Shown here in pieces: positions 12,546-24,354 of a stretch of DNA of 64,000 bases. The stretch's first letter is position 1. Each line of letters begins with the position of its first letter. Origin of the DNA: Micrasema longulum (lineage: Eukaryota; Arthropoda; Insecta; Trichoptera; Brachycentridae); the NCBI GenBank assembly GCA_022494885.1, contig JAGVSM010004207.1:1-64000 (forward strand), in the 5' to 3' direction. Under the pieces are notes generated by a model. That model was given only the letters and a program-made list of their open reading frames with translations, ran no database searches and was not told the origin of the DNA. A program made the position numbers and the translations under genes.

Positions 12546-13929
12546 AAATGTTTGAAGAGATCTTTTTTCATCATTATTATCGTGTAACTCCAACAGCTTA
12601 TAAAATATATTATTTTCAACTTGACACCCGCAAAAAATATCCACATACTGGGTGATTGCGAATACATTTTTTAAGAGCTGATTTTTTAAACATCTATCAA
12701 ACTTCCGTAAGTGTTACGAACCATTGACGAAACGATAGCCGTTTTTTGTTAACGGACGGTAGACGGTAAGAATTTTCATAGAAATCCAAATTTTTGTCCC
12801 AGCTCTTACTTTTTTGTCAATTGTCTATGAAAAATCTTTTCATCTGAGCTCTTTCTGTCAAACGCGAACAGTGCGCATTGCTTTTCACTGGATTGAAAAA
12901 TACATTAAATACAAATACTAGACGATTTTGAATGAAGTTTTTACACAAAAAGAGGTATAAAATTAAATGATAGCAAGAAAGCAGCAGACAACGATAGATA
13001 GTTTTGACTGTGACTTATTACTTTTTTATACATCTATATCATTAAACCATGTTTTATAAAAGTGTTTTTTAATTGCTCAGTATATTTATCTATTAGACTA
13101 AACAGAAACATTTTTTTTAATGATTTAAACTGTCATGTTGCCGACTAAGTAGGTACCATGGCAAAAAGATATTTCAAAAAATTATTTAGTAGAGTGGCAA
13201 TCCGCGTAGTCGATAAAACAGATCGTCACTTGAACGCGTCTTTTGTCAAAAATGTCGTTGCCGAGAATACACGTTTGTTTCGGGACGCTCGGGTGAAAGA
13301 AACTGAAATAAAAATGTCACCATAAACTCGAAAGATGGGAATCTAATTGTAAGTCAAACCTTATTTTTAACTTGACCAATGTAGAACCTTACAAGCCACT
13401 AATCTGATTCAATTTTGATACAGGACTACCTTAATGACCTAAATAAATAATGTCATATTTGTACTTTCAATAATATTGGAATATATTTTTCAATTTCATC
13501 TTTTAAATTAAATGGAATATTGAAGCTCTTGGATGATAAATCCACTAATATTTATATCATACTGGAAGCTATTCCGTCAAAAAACCATAAATTATTTTTG
13601 TTGAAGTACAAAATTAAAGGGAGCTGAAAATTAAAAACTACCCATTTAATAAGAAACCTTCGGAAGTTAGAATAATCAAAGAGGATAAATTCAAGAAGAA
13701 TATGACCACTGAGATAGAATTTCACCATAAATATCTTCAATAAGATAATTGAAATTTTGAGAAAATTGTATTATTTCAAATTCACCGAGTTAAGTAGTTT
13801 CATCGTTTTCTAGCCGCTAAAATAAAAACTGATCATCTATCGTAAATTTTAAAATAGAGCCTCATATTGTATTGATCTATGTATGTATACATATATATTG
13901 CATTTTGCCTCGTAATAAATTTTGTAATA
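12546..13929. other. AT-rich DNA without a gene
   Basis: No supported feature. The minus-strand frame at 13552-13740 shows no motif. Confidence 0.45.
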
Positions 13930-14400
13930 AACCATTCGGACATCTTTCATTCAATATTCTTCAGATCACCCGGGAAAAATCAGTAAGTGCTGTCAATTAA
14001 TATATAGGTTTATGGAGTGCCTTGTGAAAGACGAGTTGGTTGGGGAAAACCTTTCGTGACGGGGATCATGGAGAATCTCTTAAACGACTTCTCTTGAACT
14101 CTTCATGCTCCAGTCCAAAGCGTGACAGAACTCATATATTTTAATGAACTGAACAAAAAAAGGTTAAATTTACAACACAAATGAAGATCGTTTTGTAGAA
14201 AGGAATTTATAAAACAATTGGCATGTCAAATACGGCAGCGGCAGGTTACGGGTTGTAATGCATTTAACAGGCCAATATCGTCTAGTAGTAACAATTTGAC
14301 CATAGATTTAACGACTCGTAACGCTACAAACATTTATAAAACGCAATAATCGGCTGGAATAGTAAATATTAGTTAAAATGGTATCGAGTTAACAAACGGA
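13930..14400. other. GC-richer unique island
   Basis: Moderately GC-rich, non-repetitive sequence in two blocks (about 13968-14110 and 14220-14350), including GACGAGTTGGTTGGGG, GGCAGCGGCAGGTTACGGG and AACGACTCGTAACG. No ORF. Candidate conserved non-coding DNA. Confidence 0.3.
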
Positions 14401-15734
14401 TGTTTATAATACCGGAGCTGAATGTCGCAGAAAATTTATTTTCATTAATTTATTTTAATTTATTTAATGCACAAAATACACAATTTTATCATAGAGCACA
14501 ATTATATTTTTTTATGTCCCGACTTATTAAAAAATTCCGTGTTAAGTCGGGACTCTACTATGTTTCAATAAAAAAACACTTATTAACATATTTAACAATA
14601 ATCAAAACAATATACAAAATAATAAGAGAAAAATAAAAATAATTCAAATTTATACATTTTGAAAAATAGAATGCAGAAACGTTAAAAAATAATACTTGGC
14701 AATAAGTTATTAATAATTTATAGTAATTTAATAATTCAATTTGGTAATTAATTGATAGTAAAAATAAAAACAAAATAATTCAATAGAGTAATAATAGTAA
14801 CACATCTACATATATGGTAGAATATGTCATTTAATAAACATAATAATAGAGTTAAAATATATATTTACAAATAATTATGCCGCACTATTAAGTTTATTTA
14901 AAGATAATATACATATATACGTATATGGATAATAATGAAGACAGCATCGATATTATATATTTATTCCCAAAACAATCTTATACTTGATAAATATATGTGA
15001 TAAGATCCAATTATGGATCTTCATCTTAAATAAAGACTTTGTTTTGGAGAACTTTATATTACTTAAAATCAAGTATAAGTGTATATTGTCCTATCAAAAA
15101 TATTATTAAATATCACATCGACACATGTCTTAGCTAAATATAATTGTATAAGATATTCGTTTTGCAACTTACTTGCTCAAGCTTCTTTTAGACTAAAGTA
15201 AATAAGCACTAAAAATAAACAAACTAATCAGATCTATAAATATAAACCCATATAATATAAACTGTTACATGTTATTATAAAATAGCTTATATTTGAAGCA
15301 TAATTGACAGACGGTACAATCATTATGCTTCGAACTATCGATCCACTTATGAAACTAACAAATTAATAGTTTTACTGCATACAGTGAAAACACTCCCCCG
15401 TGCTTTAATCGTTTTTAACACAAAGTCTTTGTATTGATTGCTTAGGCTTTAATTTGCATTTTCGACTAAAGTCATGGTTTTTTAATTTCGATTTTACAAA
15501 CCGCAATATCAATTCTTTCGGCTCTTAAATAAAATTTCGAAGTTATGCAGGAGAGGCTCGCGTCGCTTATTTTTACTTATTGATTAAAATATTGCAATAA
15601 CCCAGACTGACGATGACAAAAACTGGATTTATTAACTTTTACCGTTAATTTTAATAAAAAAAAAATTTTTCACGTGGTAATATTTTATAATTACTGGTAT
15701 GTAAAGGCGTCAATAGAGTTAAAGTATTTTTTTT
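14401..15734. other. Very AT-rich DNA without a gene
   Basis: Opposing open frames at 14400-14636 and 14558-14773 overlap in low-complexity A/T sequence and are not genes. No element recognised. Confidence 0.5.
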
Positions 15735-15925
15735 TTTTTAAAGAAATATTTGCGTTCTTATGATTTACTCAAATATTTCATTTTGACGGCCATTTTCAAC
15801 GAGTTGTAAATAACTCAGTATTAGAAAATGAGAATCAAGTTGGGGTAGAGTGGGATTCGAACCAAGGACATTTGGTCCGTGAGTCCGAGATACTAGCCAC
15901 AGGACCACAACCCGATTTAATCATT
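15735..15925 (-). repeat. SINE family B (tRNA-derived)
   Basis: The minus-strand head contains GGGTTGTGGTCCTGTGGCTA and TTGGTTCGAATCCCACTCTA. The body contains AACTCGTTGAAAATGGCCGT, the segment shared with 17.15 and 55.0 kb. It lies 30 bp from a second, plus-strand head of the same family. Confidence 0.8.
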
Positions 15926-15949
15926 CGAAATAATCGTATTACTGCATTG

Positions 15950-16040
15950 AATCGGACCGTGGCCCCGTTGGTAGTGTTGCGCACTCACAAATCATAGGTT
16001 CAAACCCGACTCTACCCCTGCTTTACTCCCATTTTGTAAT
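15950..16040 (+). repeat. SINE family B, head only
   Basis: Begins GGACCGTGGCCCCGTTGGTA and carries a B-box-like AGGTTCAAACCCGACTCTA. The body is lost after about 16040. It is head-to-head with the copy at 15735-15925. Confidence 0.65.
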
Positions 16041-16204
16041 TTTTAAAAAAATATTTATTTTTAAAATTGAAAATGAAAACGCCATAACGACTTTTCACAC
16101 TGTCTTACCTTGCAACATTACCATACAAGCGCGCTGATCATGTCCACTCTCAATAATTTCTTAACTCAATTGTGGCATTCGTTTTCTTAATTTTATACGT
16201 CCAT

Positions 16205-16450
16205 TTACATTCATTTACTTTGTTTAATATTTGAAAAAATCGGATCATGGGCCACGCTTTGGCCACCCCTGGTGTAAACAAAAAGTTCCCTCCCCCATGA
16301 AAGAGATATCTTCTCGAGTGAAATGTGCGTGTCTCGGCCGAATACGGAGGACTGGAAGCTATACAGAAATGACAGGGACTTGTTACTGGGAGCACTACCC
16401 CCAGTAAGGAGGGGCAGGTGAAACGAGCGTAAAACGAACCAACATTCCAC
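16205..16450. other. GC-richer unique island
   Basis: About 245 bases of higher G+C with GGGCCACGCTTTGGCCACCC, a CCCCCAGTAAGGAGGGGCAGG block and an E-box-like CAGGTG. Two overlapping minus-strand frames of 81 codons cover it in different frames and neither has a motif. Candidate regulatory DNA; an exon is not excluded. Confidence 0.35.
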
Positions 16451-17152
16451 TGTCACAATTTCCCTTTCGTAGAATAAATTGAATTAAAAATATGCCACCG
16501 TATGAGACATCTCCATTTTTCTGGAATTACGCTGAACAATTCACGGTAAAAATTTAAAGGCTTACATTATTTCAACTTTATATTTTTGCCGCAAATTCAG
16601 ATTTTTTGTAACCCATATTATTTAGCTTTGTATTTTAATTCTGGCAACGTTGAACAGTGTTGCATGCCTGTTTATTAACTAAAAAAATAGGTTTTCACCT
16701 ATAGTATAACATAAACAGAAATCAGTACAAATAATTTTTATTTAATTGTGTTGTGTACAAAAAAGTGTGTTTTAGAGAAAACTGCTTACTGAATTGTATT
16801 TTTTATTTAATAGGGTAAAATTTATTCTAACATGATTTATCATTTTTTACCTAAAAGTGCATAGCTATACAGAGTTATTTCTAATATGTGTATTATGTAA
16901 TTTGTCCTATAAATTGCTTACATTTCACTTCGTCAGAAGTTGGCGCTTTTAAGGATTATTATATCAAACTATAGTATTTATTTTTCACTTCTGTTTTTTT
17001 TTGTGTATTATAGTTTCTATTTTTTTTCATTTCGGTCTCATAAATAACAGTGACAAGTATTAAGATAATAGAACCTTGTCTTTTTTTTAATCACGACCTG
17101 AATACTTTAGTACAGAGGAAAATAGCCATTTTCATAATACATAAATTTTAAG
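16451..17152. other. AT-rich DNA without a gene
   Basis: No feature supported. Confidence 0.5.
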
Positions 17153-17345
17153 TCGGGTTGCGGTCCCGTAGCTAGCGTTGCAGACTCACGGATCACAGGT
17201 CCGAGGTTCAAACCCCACTCTACCCCAACATGATTTCCATGTTCTAATAGTGAGTTATTTACAAGTCGTTAAAAATGGCCACCAAAATGGAAATATTTGA
17301 GCAAATTATAAGAGCGCTAATATTTCTTTAAAATTTTATTTTTTT
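17153..17345 (+). repeat. SINE family B (best copy)
   Basis: The full tRNA-like head (GGTTGCGGTCCCGTAGCTAG; CGAGGTTCAAACCCCACTCT) is followed by the family body with AAAAATGGCCACCAAAATGG and the AT-rich end. It is the clearest member of the family here and defines it. Non-coding. Confidence 0.85.
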
Positions 17346-18654
17346 TAATTCCCTTGGCGAAATATTTATTTATACAAAGAGGGTCCATATGCATGGCAGT
17401 CAAAAATTATAATTGGCTGAATCTATTCCTTAATTAAGAATTATAATTAAGGAAATAAATTGTAGATATTTTTTTCAGTTGTTAAAAGTTTAAAAGTATT
17501 TCAAGTGTTAAAAGTATTTCTAAAAAATTAATGTTTCTACATTATAAATGAATATGTGAAGTCAGGGTGTATAAAATTGCTAGTGGCAATAAATTCGCCT
17601 TTGAACCAAGTATACTTTTGTTTTATTTTGTATTTATCACATTTTATATTATAGTAAATAAGAATTTACTATTTCTATAAATATTAACAGAAAAATACGA
17701 CCCACAAGTTTTTTTTAACAGTATTCACCACTTTTTAAAAATAATTTAATTTTTTTGATTAATTATTCTGATTCAGAACTCTCAATTTAATATTTTGATA
17801 TATTAAACCTTAATTATATCTTTATTGTCAATGACTGATTTAAACTGAAGTGAATATACAAACACTTTTTATTATTTATTTATGTATTTGTGGCCCGTCA
17901 TTTACCAGACATGTAGAAAAAAATATAGAGAAAAGTATACAATTAAACAAAACAAAACATTCAGAAAAGACGAACAAATGTATTAAATTCTAGTATGTTT
18001 AACATATGATAAGACTTCGAGCCAAGCCATTCTCTTACATCCCACACTGATCGATCCCACATAACTTAAAGTTGTGCTAAAAAATGGCTAATTTACACAT
18101 TAATTATGTTCAAATAGTGAATTTATTGCCACTGGACATTACTTCCAGTCAACCGTAATTATTATAATTTTAAATAACAACTATTTATTAACAGTAGCAT
18201 GACACACTGAAACCTAGTTGTACACGTTTTTTTATGGTTTCTAAATAACACAGTCCAAAAATTAAACTTAATAAATTTTTGAACATTTATAAAAATCAAA
18301 AAATATTACTTTATTTTATTCATTATTGAAATATCAAACATTGCTTACTGTTCTTGTAGCGAAATATATGTTTATTATGGTAGTGTTAGTGAATAATTTG
18401 TTAAACAATTTTTTAAAGTATTCATTAAAAAGTTAAACTACAGCACCGTAAGTTATTAACTATTTTTTATTTTTTTTAATATGGAACGCATCCTTCAGGT
18501 AAAAAAAAGGTTTCAGTGTACTTTTAGTATGTATTTATTTATTTATTTGACGGACTTACGCAGTTCATTCTAACGATGGTTTATACAATTTCTTATAAAA
18601 ATTCAGGTACTCACAAAATAAAATACAACTAAATAAAATTCAATCTAGGACAAA
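17346..18654. other. AT-rich DNA; possible retrotransposon 3' end
   Basis: No gene. On the minus strand about 17870-18080 reads SVGCKRMAWLEVLSYV and then an A+T-rich stretch ending in ATAAATAAAT. This has the form of a retrotransposon 3' end but is too weak to name. Confidence 0.3.
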
Positions 18655-18790
18655 AAATTAAAATTACTTACTCAAGACATGATCCGGTCTATCTTAGTAA
18701 TTTTTTAAAATCTATAAAAACTTACACCAAAAAAGTCCAGATCTTATCTCAATTTTACAATACGACACAATCGGAACATTGGTGCATGCA
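18655..18790 (-). pseudogene. Non-LTR retrotransposon C-terminal fragment
   Basis: The complement of AAACTTACACCAAAAAAGTC (about 18719-18738) and of the following bases corresponds closely to the C-terminal 'RLCRIVNSRQDLDFFGLSL' coding segment of the copies at 24.98 and 30.7 kb. It is diverged and too short to carry an ORF. Confidence 0.65.
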
Positions 18791-19499
18791 AGCTATAGTT
18801 TTATTAGGTAGGTACAAGGTAAAAATTGTTTTTGAGGTTTTTGTCACTTTTTATTTAGAAATGTTTAATTGTGTTCACTTATGACATATAGAATAATTGT
18901 TTGTTTTGAGGAAAATAACTTTTTTTCTCTTAGCGCTTATATATTTTTTTATATTTAAAAATTTTATTTCATGCCAATAGTTATGCTTTCATTGTTTGCT
19001 TATTTAGCGCCCTCAATCTGTTTTTTTTTTTCCTTTTTGAAATATATGCTTAAAATGCTAAAATGAGTTTTTTCTCCTACTGCGCTTAGTTCAAACTTAA
19101 GCCATGAGTCCTTTTAAGTATAATTCAGCTCAATTAGTCCTGCGCAGGAAAGAAATGTTAATTTCAGCATATTAAAACAAACTGTTATGGTTATCTTCAG
19201 AACTAATCTAACTTAATATTCAAAATGGCCTCTTTCCTTTATACTTAGAATAAAAATAAATTAGTTTTTAATTTATTTACCACGCGATAAGAATACATTA
19301 AGTTACTGCATTTTTAAGATCATTTTAATGCATGCGTATATCACTTATCAGAGTATCTGTCTTTCGTAATCGGATATCTTATAATTGCATTTCTGGGACG
19401 TTTATTATTCCTTGTTATATTTATTATTTAATATATTATTAAAATTAAAAACATTATATTTGCTATCAATCATTTCAAAAAATGTAAGTTAATAATTCT
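18791..19499. other. AT-rich DNA without a gene
   Basis: No feature supported. Confidence 0.45.
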
Positions 19500-19655
19500 A
19501 TTTGACCACTTATCAACTTTTTTATGTGAACCGATTTCAAGACGCACTCATCTCTTCATCAAGACTAACATGCAAATCCTACTAGTAGTTGAAGGAAATA
19601 TAAAATTAACGTGCTGATAGGACACATGTTATCAGGATCTAACACCAATGTGCAC
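19500..19655 (-). repeat. Hammerhead-bearing repeat, minus strand
   Basis: Read on the minus strand, this copy aligns with about 41258-41430: shared AGTAGGATTTGCATGTTA, then the hammerhead-like core, then a tail like ATAAGTGGTC. The core is TTGATGA (expected C3 is T), an extra A, stem II GAGATG-AGTG-CGTCTT and GAAA. Stem II pairs over six positions, with two G-U wobbles. The altered C3 makes self-cleavage unlikely for this copy. Confidence 0.65.
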
Positions 19656-20004
19656 CGACTAGATAGTTTTATTTCATTATAATAGAAAACAGCAACATAA
19701 CTTCGAGAAAGAAATTTATTCCGTTTTTAAAAGTAGCTTTTTGTTGAGTTGATTTTTAATGGTAAATTTACTTTGGCCGTTTAAAAAATAGGAATATCAA
19801 AATAACGCAATAACATTTAACTTTAGTAACAGTTTTAAGTTATAAAAAAACAATACATAAGTAAGCCCTTATAAAATATTTATGAACATCTTTCACTATT
19901 CGTCTTTTTTGCCAGACGGTACTTTTATTATTTAAAACATACATGTATTTGTTGAATTTGTATTTGGAGCACTAATTCGGTTAAATATTTCAATTATTTA
20001 TGTT

Positions 20005-20165
20005 CTCGTGTAAAATTTCAATTTGGATACCTTTTCGAAGAATTGTAAACAACTCAATATGAGAAAATGGGAACCAAGCTGTTCTAGAGCGGGGTTCAAA
20101 CCTCAGGCCTTTGATTTGTGAGTCCGCGACGCTATGCACGGGATCACAATTTAGTTCAATTTGTA
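20005..20165 (-). repeat. SINE family B (diverged)
   Basis: The minus strand carries the B-box region AGGTTTGAACCCCGCTCTA, the GTGATCCCGTGCATAGCG head and the family body. It is more diverged than the 17.15-kb copy. Confidence 0.7.
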
Positions 20166-20931
20166 CAGATTATGTATTGTCTATCGGATGAAATAAATTA
20201 AATTTAATATTGTTTTGTTTTTGTTTTGATGTACAATTAGTTATGAATTTCATGATTGACTGTGTATAATATTATATATTGGTTATAACAAACGAAAACA
20301 ATGTTCGTTTGTTGATTATGTGATATATTTTTTAATAATTTATGAATTCACCGCTAACAAAGATAACGGATTCCAAAGAATTTCATATTAACCAAATTGG
20401 AAATAAATTTTACGATATTAATTCCTTAATGCCAGAAAAAGGTTTTAATTCTATTTTATAAAAGATATTAATTCTTACCTGGTTACGGAAAAATCTACCC
20501 TTGATATTATATTTTTCACAAATTTTATTAATCATAAAGGATCCTTAGAATCTCGGGACTTTTTGAGGGATACATTTCATTATAAAAAATGTGAAAAGGA
20601 AGCAGAAAATACTTCATTAAATTGTAGATGATCAGCAAATGGATAGCAATTTTATGAAGCATTAAGGGATGATACGTAGGTAAGGGTGGTTATACCACCC
20701 GTTGCCATTGCTGTAATGGATTCTCGGGACTGCGATATCTAGTCTATTATTATCCCTACAATATAACGGATTATTGCAATTTATTTCCGGATCCGTTCAG
20801 ATAAGGGTGGATTATTGTTTTTATACACTCGAGATAGCGATGCTTTGGAGAATAATATTCATATACTATGACCGTTTTACTAATCCGATTACTCACAAGC
20901 ATATTTACGAGAAATTTAATTTATTTATATA
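20166..20931. other. Unassigned; weakly coding-like
   Basis: No named gene. On the plus strand about 20480-20630 can be read as a run without stops (KSTLDIIFFTNFINHKGSLE and onward), and 20800-20930 likewise. This may be part of the retrotransposon whose C-terminal piece lies at 21455-21665, but I see no diagnostic motif. Confidence 0.25.
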
Positions 20932-20942
20932 AAGTTAACCTC
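20932..20942. repeat. Direct repeat flanking composite insertion, left
   Basis: AAGTTAACCTC, repeated exactly at 21443-21453. The pair brackets about 500 bp that includes an inverted repeat and a hammerhead-like motif, consistent with a target-site duplication. Confidence 0.65.
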
Positions 20943-21101
20943 TCCGATAGGGCAAAAATTTACATTTTGTCTTTACAAATTTTTATTTTGTAATATAATA
21001 CAGACATCCCGGTGCAGTTGATGGGATTACTGACTGTGGATAATATGGCGTCGGAAGGTTCAGTTCCGCCAGTTGCGAGAGAAAAAAACTAGTTTTTTCC
21101 A

Positions 21102-21131
21102 ACATGCAAAACCCACTATACACCTTCACCA
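21102..21131. repeat. Perfect 30-bp inverted repeat, left arm
   Basis: Starts ACATGCAAAACCCACTATAC; exact reverse complement of 21299-21328, with a 167-base spacer. Too long and exact to be chance. Confidence 0.95.
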
Positions 21132-21298
21132 AAATTGTTTTACAAAAATATAAAACGAACACGACATGCATTTCAAAAAGCACATGCACTGATTAGGACA
21201 AACATGCGCTGATTAAATTATGAAAATATTATTTTGTTTGAGAATTAATGAAAAAATTAGAGGGTATGGAGGGAGGGGATAAGCTCAATAAGCAACTA

Positions 21299-21328
21299 TG
21301 GTGAAGGTGTATAGTGGGTTTTGCATGT
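21299..21328. repeat. Perfect 30-bp inverted repeat, right arm
   Basis: Exact reverse complement of 21102-21131. It ends 23 bp before the hammerhead-like motif. Confidence 0.95.
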
Positions 21329-21351
21329 GAGTTTGCATCTTGGTTAAATTG

Positions 21352-21395
21352 GTGTCCTGATGAAGAGACGGGTACGTCTCGAAATCGGTAGACAT
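21352..21395 (+). ncRNA. Hammerhead-like ribozyme motif, best copy
   Basis: Reading order as in a type I hammerhead: stem I 5' strand GTGTC (21352-21356); core CTGATGA (21357-21363); one extra A; stem II GAGACG-GGTA-CGTCTC (21365-21380); GAAA (21381-21384); a very short stem III within ATCGGT; predicted cleavage after A21390; stem I 3' strand GACAT (21391-21395), pairing with GTGTC through four Watson-Crick pairs and one G-U. The C3, G5, A6, G8, A9, G12, A13 and A14 positions are all present. The extra base between A9 and stem II and the tiny stem III could weaken or block single-molecule activity; a dimer could help. Type I hammerheads are known from Penelope-like elements and metazoan retrozymes. 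Confidence 0.7.
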
Positions 21396-21442
21396 AGAAA
21401 AGTCGGTAAATGATTATATACAAATATTTAATAACATATATC

Positions 21443-21453
21443 AAGTTAACCTC
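21443..21453. repeat. Direct repeat flanking composite insertion, right
   Basis: AAGTTAACCTC, identical to 20932-20942. Confidence 0.65.
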
Positions 21454-21454
21454 A

Positions 21455-21665
21455 TGTCCGGATTGATGAAAATAATATAGTTATTAAGCTTGGGGAGGTT
21501 GCTCTCATTCAATTCTCGAACCTGTGAAAATAGCACAAACATGGATCATACAGATTATCCTAACAAAACTCTTGAGGTATCCAACAGAAGATTTATTTGC
21601 CGAGTTTAAGATATTGGATGTGAGACAGTTTTTCGTGAGATGCCTACTGCTTTAATTTTTTGATT
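21455..21665 (+). pseudogene. Non-LTR retrotransposon RT C-terminal fragment
   Basis: The plus strand reads ILEPVKIAQTWIIQIIL, then TKLLRYPTEDLFAEFKILDV and RQFFV. This is the post-catalytic region of jockey/CR1-like reverse transcriptases (compare the 'YPTEDLF' and 'ILDIRQ' blocks, the latter also in the minus-strand fragment at 27.6-27.8 kb). No start codon, frameshifted upstream and lost after 21665. A dead fragment from a different subfamily than the 30.2-kb copy. Confidence 0.75.
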
Positions 21666-24354
21666 TATATATAAATAAAACACGAGTGATACTTTAATCC
21701 ACAAATTTGGAATATCCAGTGACCGTTTTCATCACTTTCGCGACATCTTCGAGACTGTTATCTTTATTAAAGAGTTAAATGTATTTATACAGAACACAGG
21801 TAAGGATAGATAATTCAAAGTTATCTGTAAGTACATAAAATAAAGTTATTTTTATCTTAAGGATCATTATCAACAAATTTTCTTTGGGTTAACTAATGAA
21901 TTGATATAATTCTATTTTAATGAGTTTAAGTATTTTATTTTATTTTTGTGTAGGATCTTAAACAGAGAACGCTCCGTATTCATTTTGTAATGTGCTAGTT
22001 TTATAAAGATTCCTTGGTATTAAATATATACTTATTTATGCAATAATAATAAATATGTACATCTTCCTTCCCCTCCTTATCCTCTTTTTAAGCATCCTTG
22101 TCCAAATACCACCCAATTTACAATAACTTACTGTTCTTAAAAAAAATAAAAAATTCTTTGCTTTTTGAAAAATATTTACGAGTACATGTAATCAACATTT
22201 TTCTATGTATTTATTTAATATGTAATTTATTTTCTTTACGAACTTTGTATACTTAGTAGAAATCTGTTATTAGTTCTGCGTTTATACACTGTATATGTTT
22301 GTTTACTATAAATATGTATGAAGACCTGTTAATTTCCCAAATAAAATAAAATAAATAAAAACAGCCACACCATTGATACTAAAAAATACAATTATTCGAA
22401 ATAAACCAAAATTAGAGGCCAATTTATATATATTAGTGAATAGTATGCAAAAAAAATAAGAAAAATGCGTACCCGTGAAAAGCCACTCCGTTTAATTCCA
22501 CTAGTAAAAAGATAAAATTGAACAATAAAACATCATAAAATGATTTTTTTTGTTGACTCTGTCTTAAAAAAGTCCTTTTGTTAGCGGATGCACACGGAGT
22601 AACCCTTAATCAACCTTCCTTCCTTCCTCTCTTCTTTCAAACAAGATAAAATATATATAATATTATATAAAAGTACACAAAAACAAAAGCATGTTAAACC
22701 TTTTTAATTTAGTTCAGTTAGATGCAATTAAAATTATTTTTTGCAATTATGGTTTTAGCATTTTTTGTATAGTTGTAGAGTGAGAAAATATATTGTTTAT
22801 TGTGTTGTATATGGTTTTTTTCAAATGATTTTTTTTATTAACACAGAACTGTATGCACAGCAATAACTTTAATTTAATTTTGATAGTCATTTGAAAATTA
22901 ATACAGAATACTGGCTTTTACCCAAGGTTTTGCTCGAGCAAAACTAATTAATTTATTTACTAACGCATTTTTAATTATTTAACGCTATCAACAATTTACA
23001 AATGTAAAAATACAATTTAATATTGAAAAATATGCACATATATGCAAAAAATAAATGAAAATTCTAGAAAGTCAATTATTATTTTAAAATACTGAAAATA
23101 ATTGTTTCTCGAAAAAAAATTGAAAAGAATTGGAGTCATCAATTAGTTTCTAAATTAAATGGTAAGATTTTTCCGTTTGAATGTCATTTTTTTGAACTAA
23201 AAAAAAAAATATCGATTGCCCGTCCACCAACTATCGCTATGCAAAAACCTCGATCCGTTAACCGATGATGACGAGGCATCGTTATTCTGTTTTAAAATTA
23301 ACTCGTTTTTCTACTAAGAATTATTCTGAGAAGGTTACGTTTTTTTTGGCATGAAAATAGTTTGTGACACTTGTCAGCTTTTCGGCAATCCTTACGCAAA
23401 AAATCGCACTGATCGGTTAACGTGAGGGAACGCAAACAAAAAGACCATCGCATTTATAATATAAGTATAGATAAGACATTTTTATTTTATTGTAAAGGGG
23501 AATTAAGAAAATAATAACAAATCCATTTTAAAATAGGCATGCCACATCAAAAACCATTATTTAGATTGTATTTTAAAAATATTGTTATCTATGTGGATAA
23601 TTCGTACAGCGCCAATTTTGTGAAAATCACCTCAAGGATGCTCTACAACAAGTCTTGCACGTTCTGCAGCTACAAAACGCGTAGAAAGTACGAAAACTAA
23701 TCTCTATTTACATTATAATTACGTTATTGAAGTTTTTGTTCTTTTTTCATTGTTCACAAATAAATGCCGAGTTTCATGTTGTCCTGTTACTACAGAGCGT
23801 ATTAACGGTTATATAAAATTTATGTGCTTTTACTGTAAATTGCTAGTTGCAATAAGTCCACCATTTAACCGTTTATTTCTTTGTTTTTTTTTTGGATTTA
23901 TCACATTGTATACTTTTATTACAATAAATCAATTGTTTTTCATTATTAACATTATTTTTATTTATAAAATAATTTGATTGTTGACGAAATTTACACACAT
24001 AAGCAAAATTAACACTCATTTTCCAACCACAAAACTCATAATCAAATTTAGTTCTGGAAAAGTTAAAATGATTTGAAGTTTGTGAAGTAATGAAATATAC
24101 TAAAAAATAAAGAACTAAATAAATAAAAGACTGTTTTATCATATCATTTTATTCAATATTAAACACTGAATATAATACGTTTCGTCAGTTTTCAATATCG
24201 GATTAAATGTGTATATTTTTTTATTACGTTTTGACAAACATGTATATATCAAAATCAACATAGGCATATAATAACCTTGCAAAACTAATTTATCCTTTAT
24301 CGCGTTTCTTTGACTTTCTAAATAGCATTTTTCCTCTTGTAAAAATTAGCCACT
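21666..24354. other. AT-rich DNA; one likely retrotransposon 3' end
   Basis: No gene. At about 22255-22365 TTTACTATAAATATGTATGA followed by AAATAAAATAAAATAAATAA has the form of a non-LTR 3' terminus. Open frames at 23750-24142 on opposite strands overlap in low-complexity DNA and are not credible. Confidence 0.4.

Larger units (their letters stand above)
20943..21442 (+). mobile_element. Composite retroelement with inverted repeat and hammerhead motif
   Basis: Bounded by exact 11-bp direct repeats. Contents in order: a decayed SINE family A head (about 21003-21085, ending CCAGTTGCGAG); the left arm of a perfect 30-bp inverted repeat (21102-21131); about 167 bp of spacer; the right arm (21299-21328); and a hammerhead-like motif (21352-21395) with its AAGTCGGTAAATGATTA tail. 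No ORF is supported. Inverted arms plus a type I hammerhead recall Penelope-like elements and related small retroelements, but no reverse transcriptase or GIY-YIG frame is present. The class is an inference. Confidence 0.55.

Noticed and set aside
14400..14773. Opposing 71-78 codon frames
   Set aside because: Overlapping frames in very AT-rich DNA, dominated by L/I/F/Y/N/K and with no motif.
23750..24142. Small membrane-like proteins on both strands
   Set aside because: Hydrophobicity follows from T-rich codons; the two frames overlap on opposite strands and no gene structure is visible.
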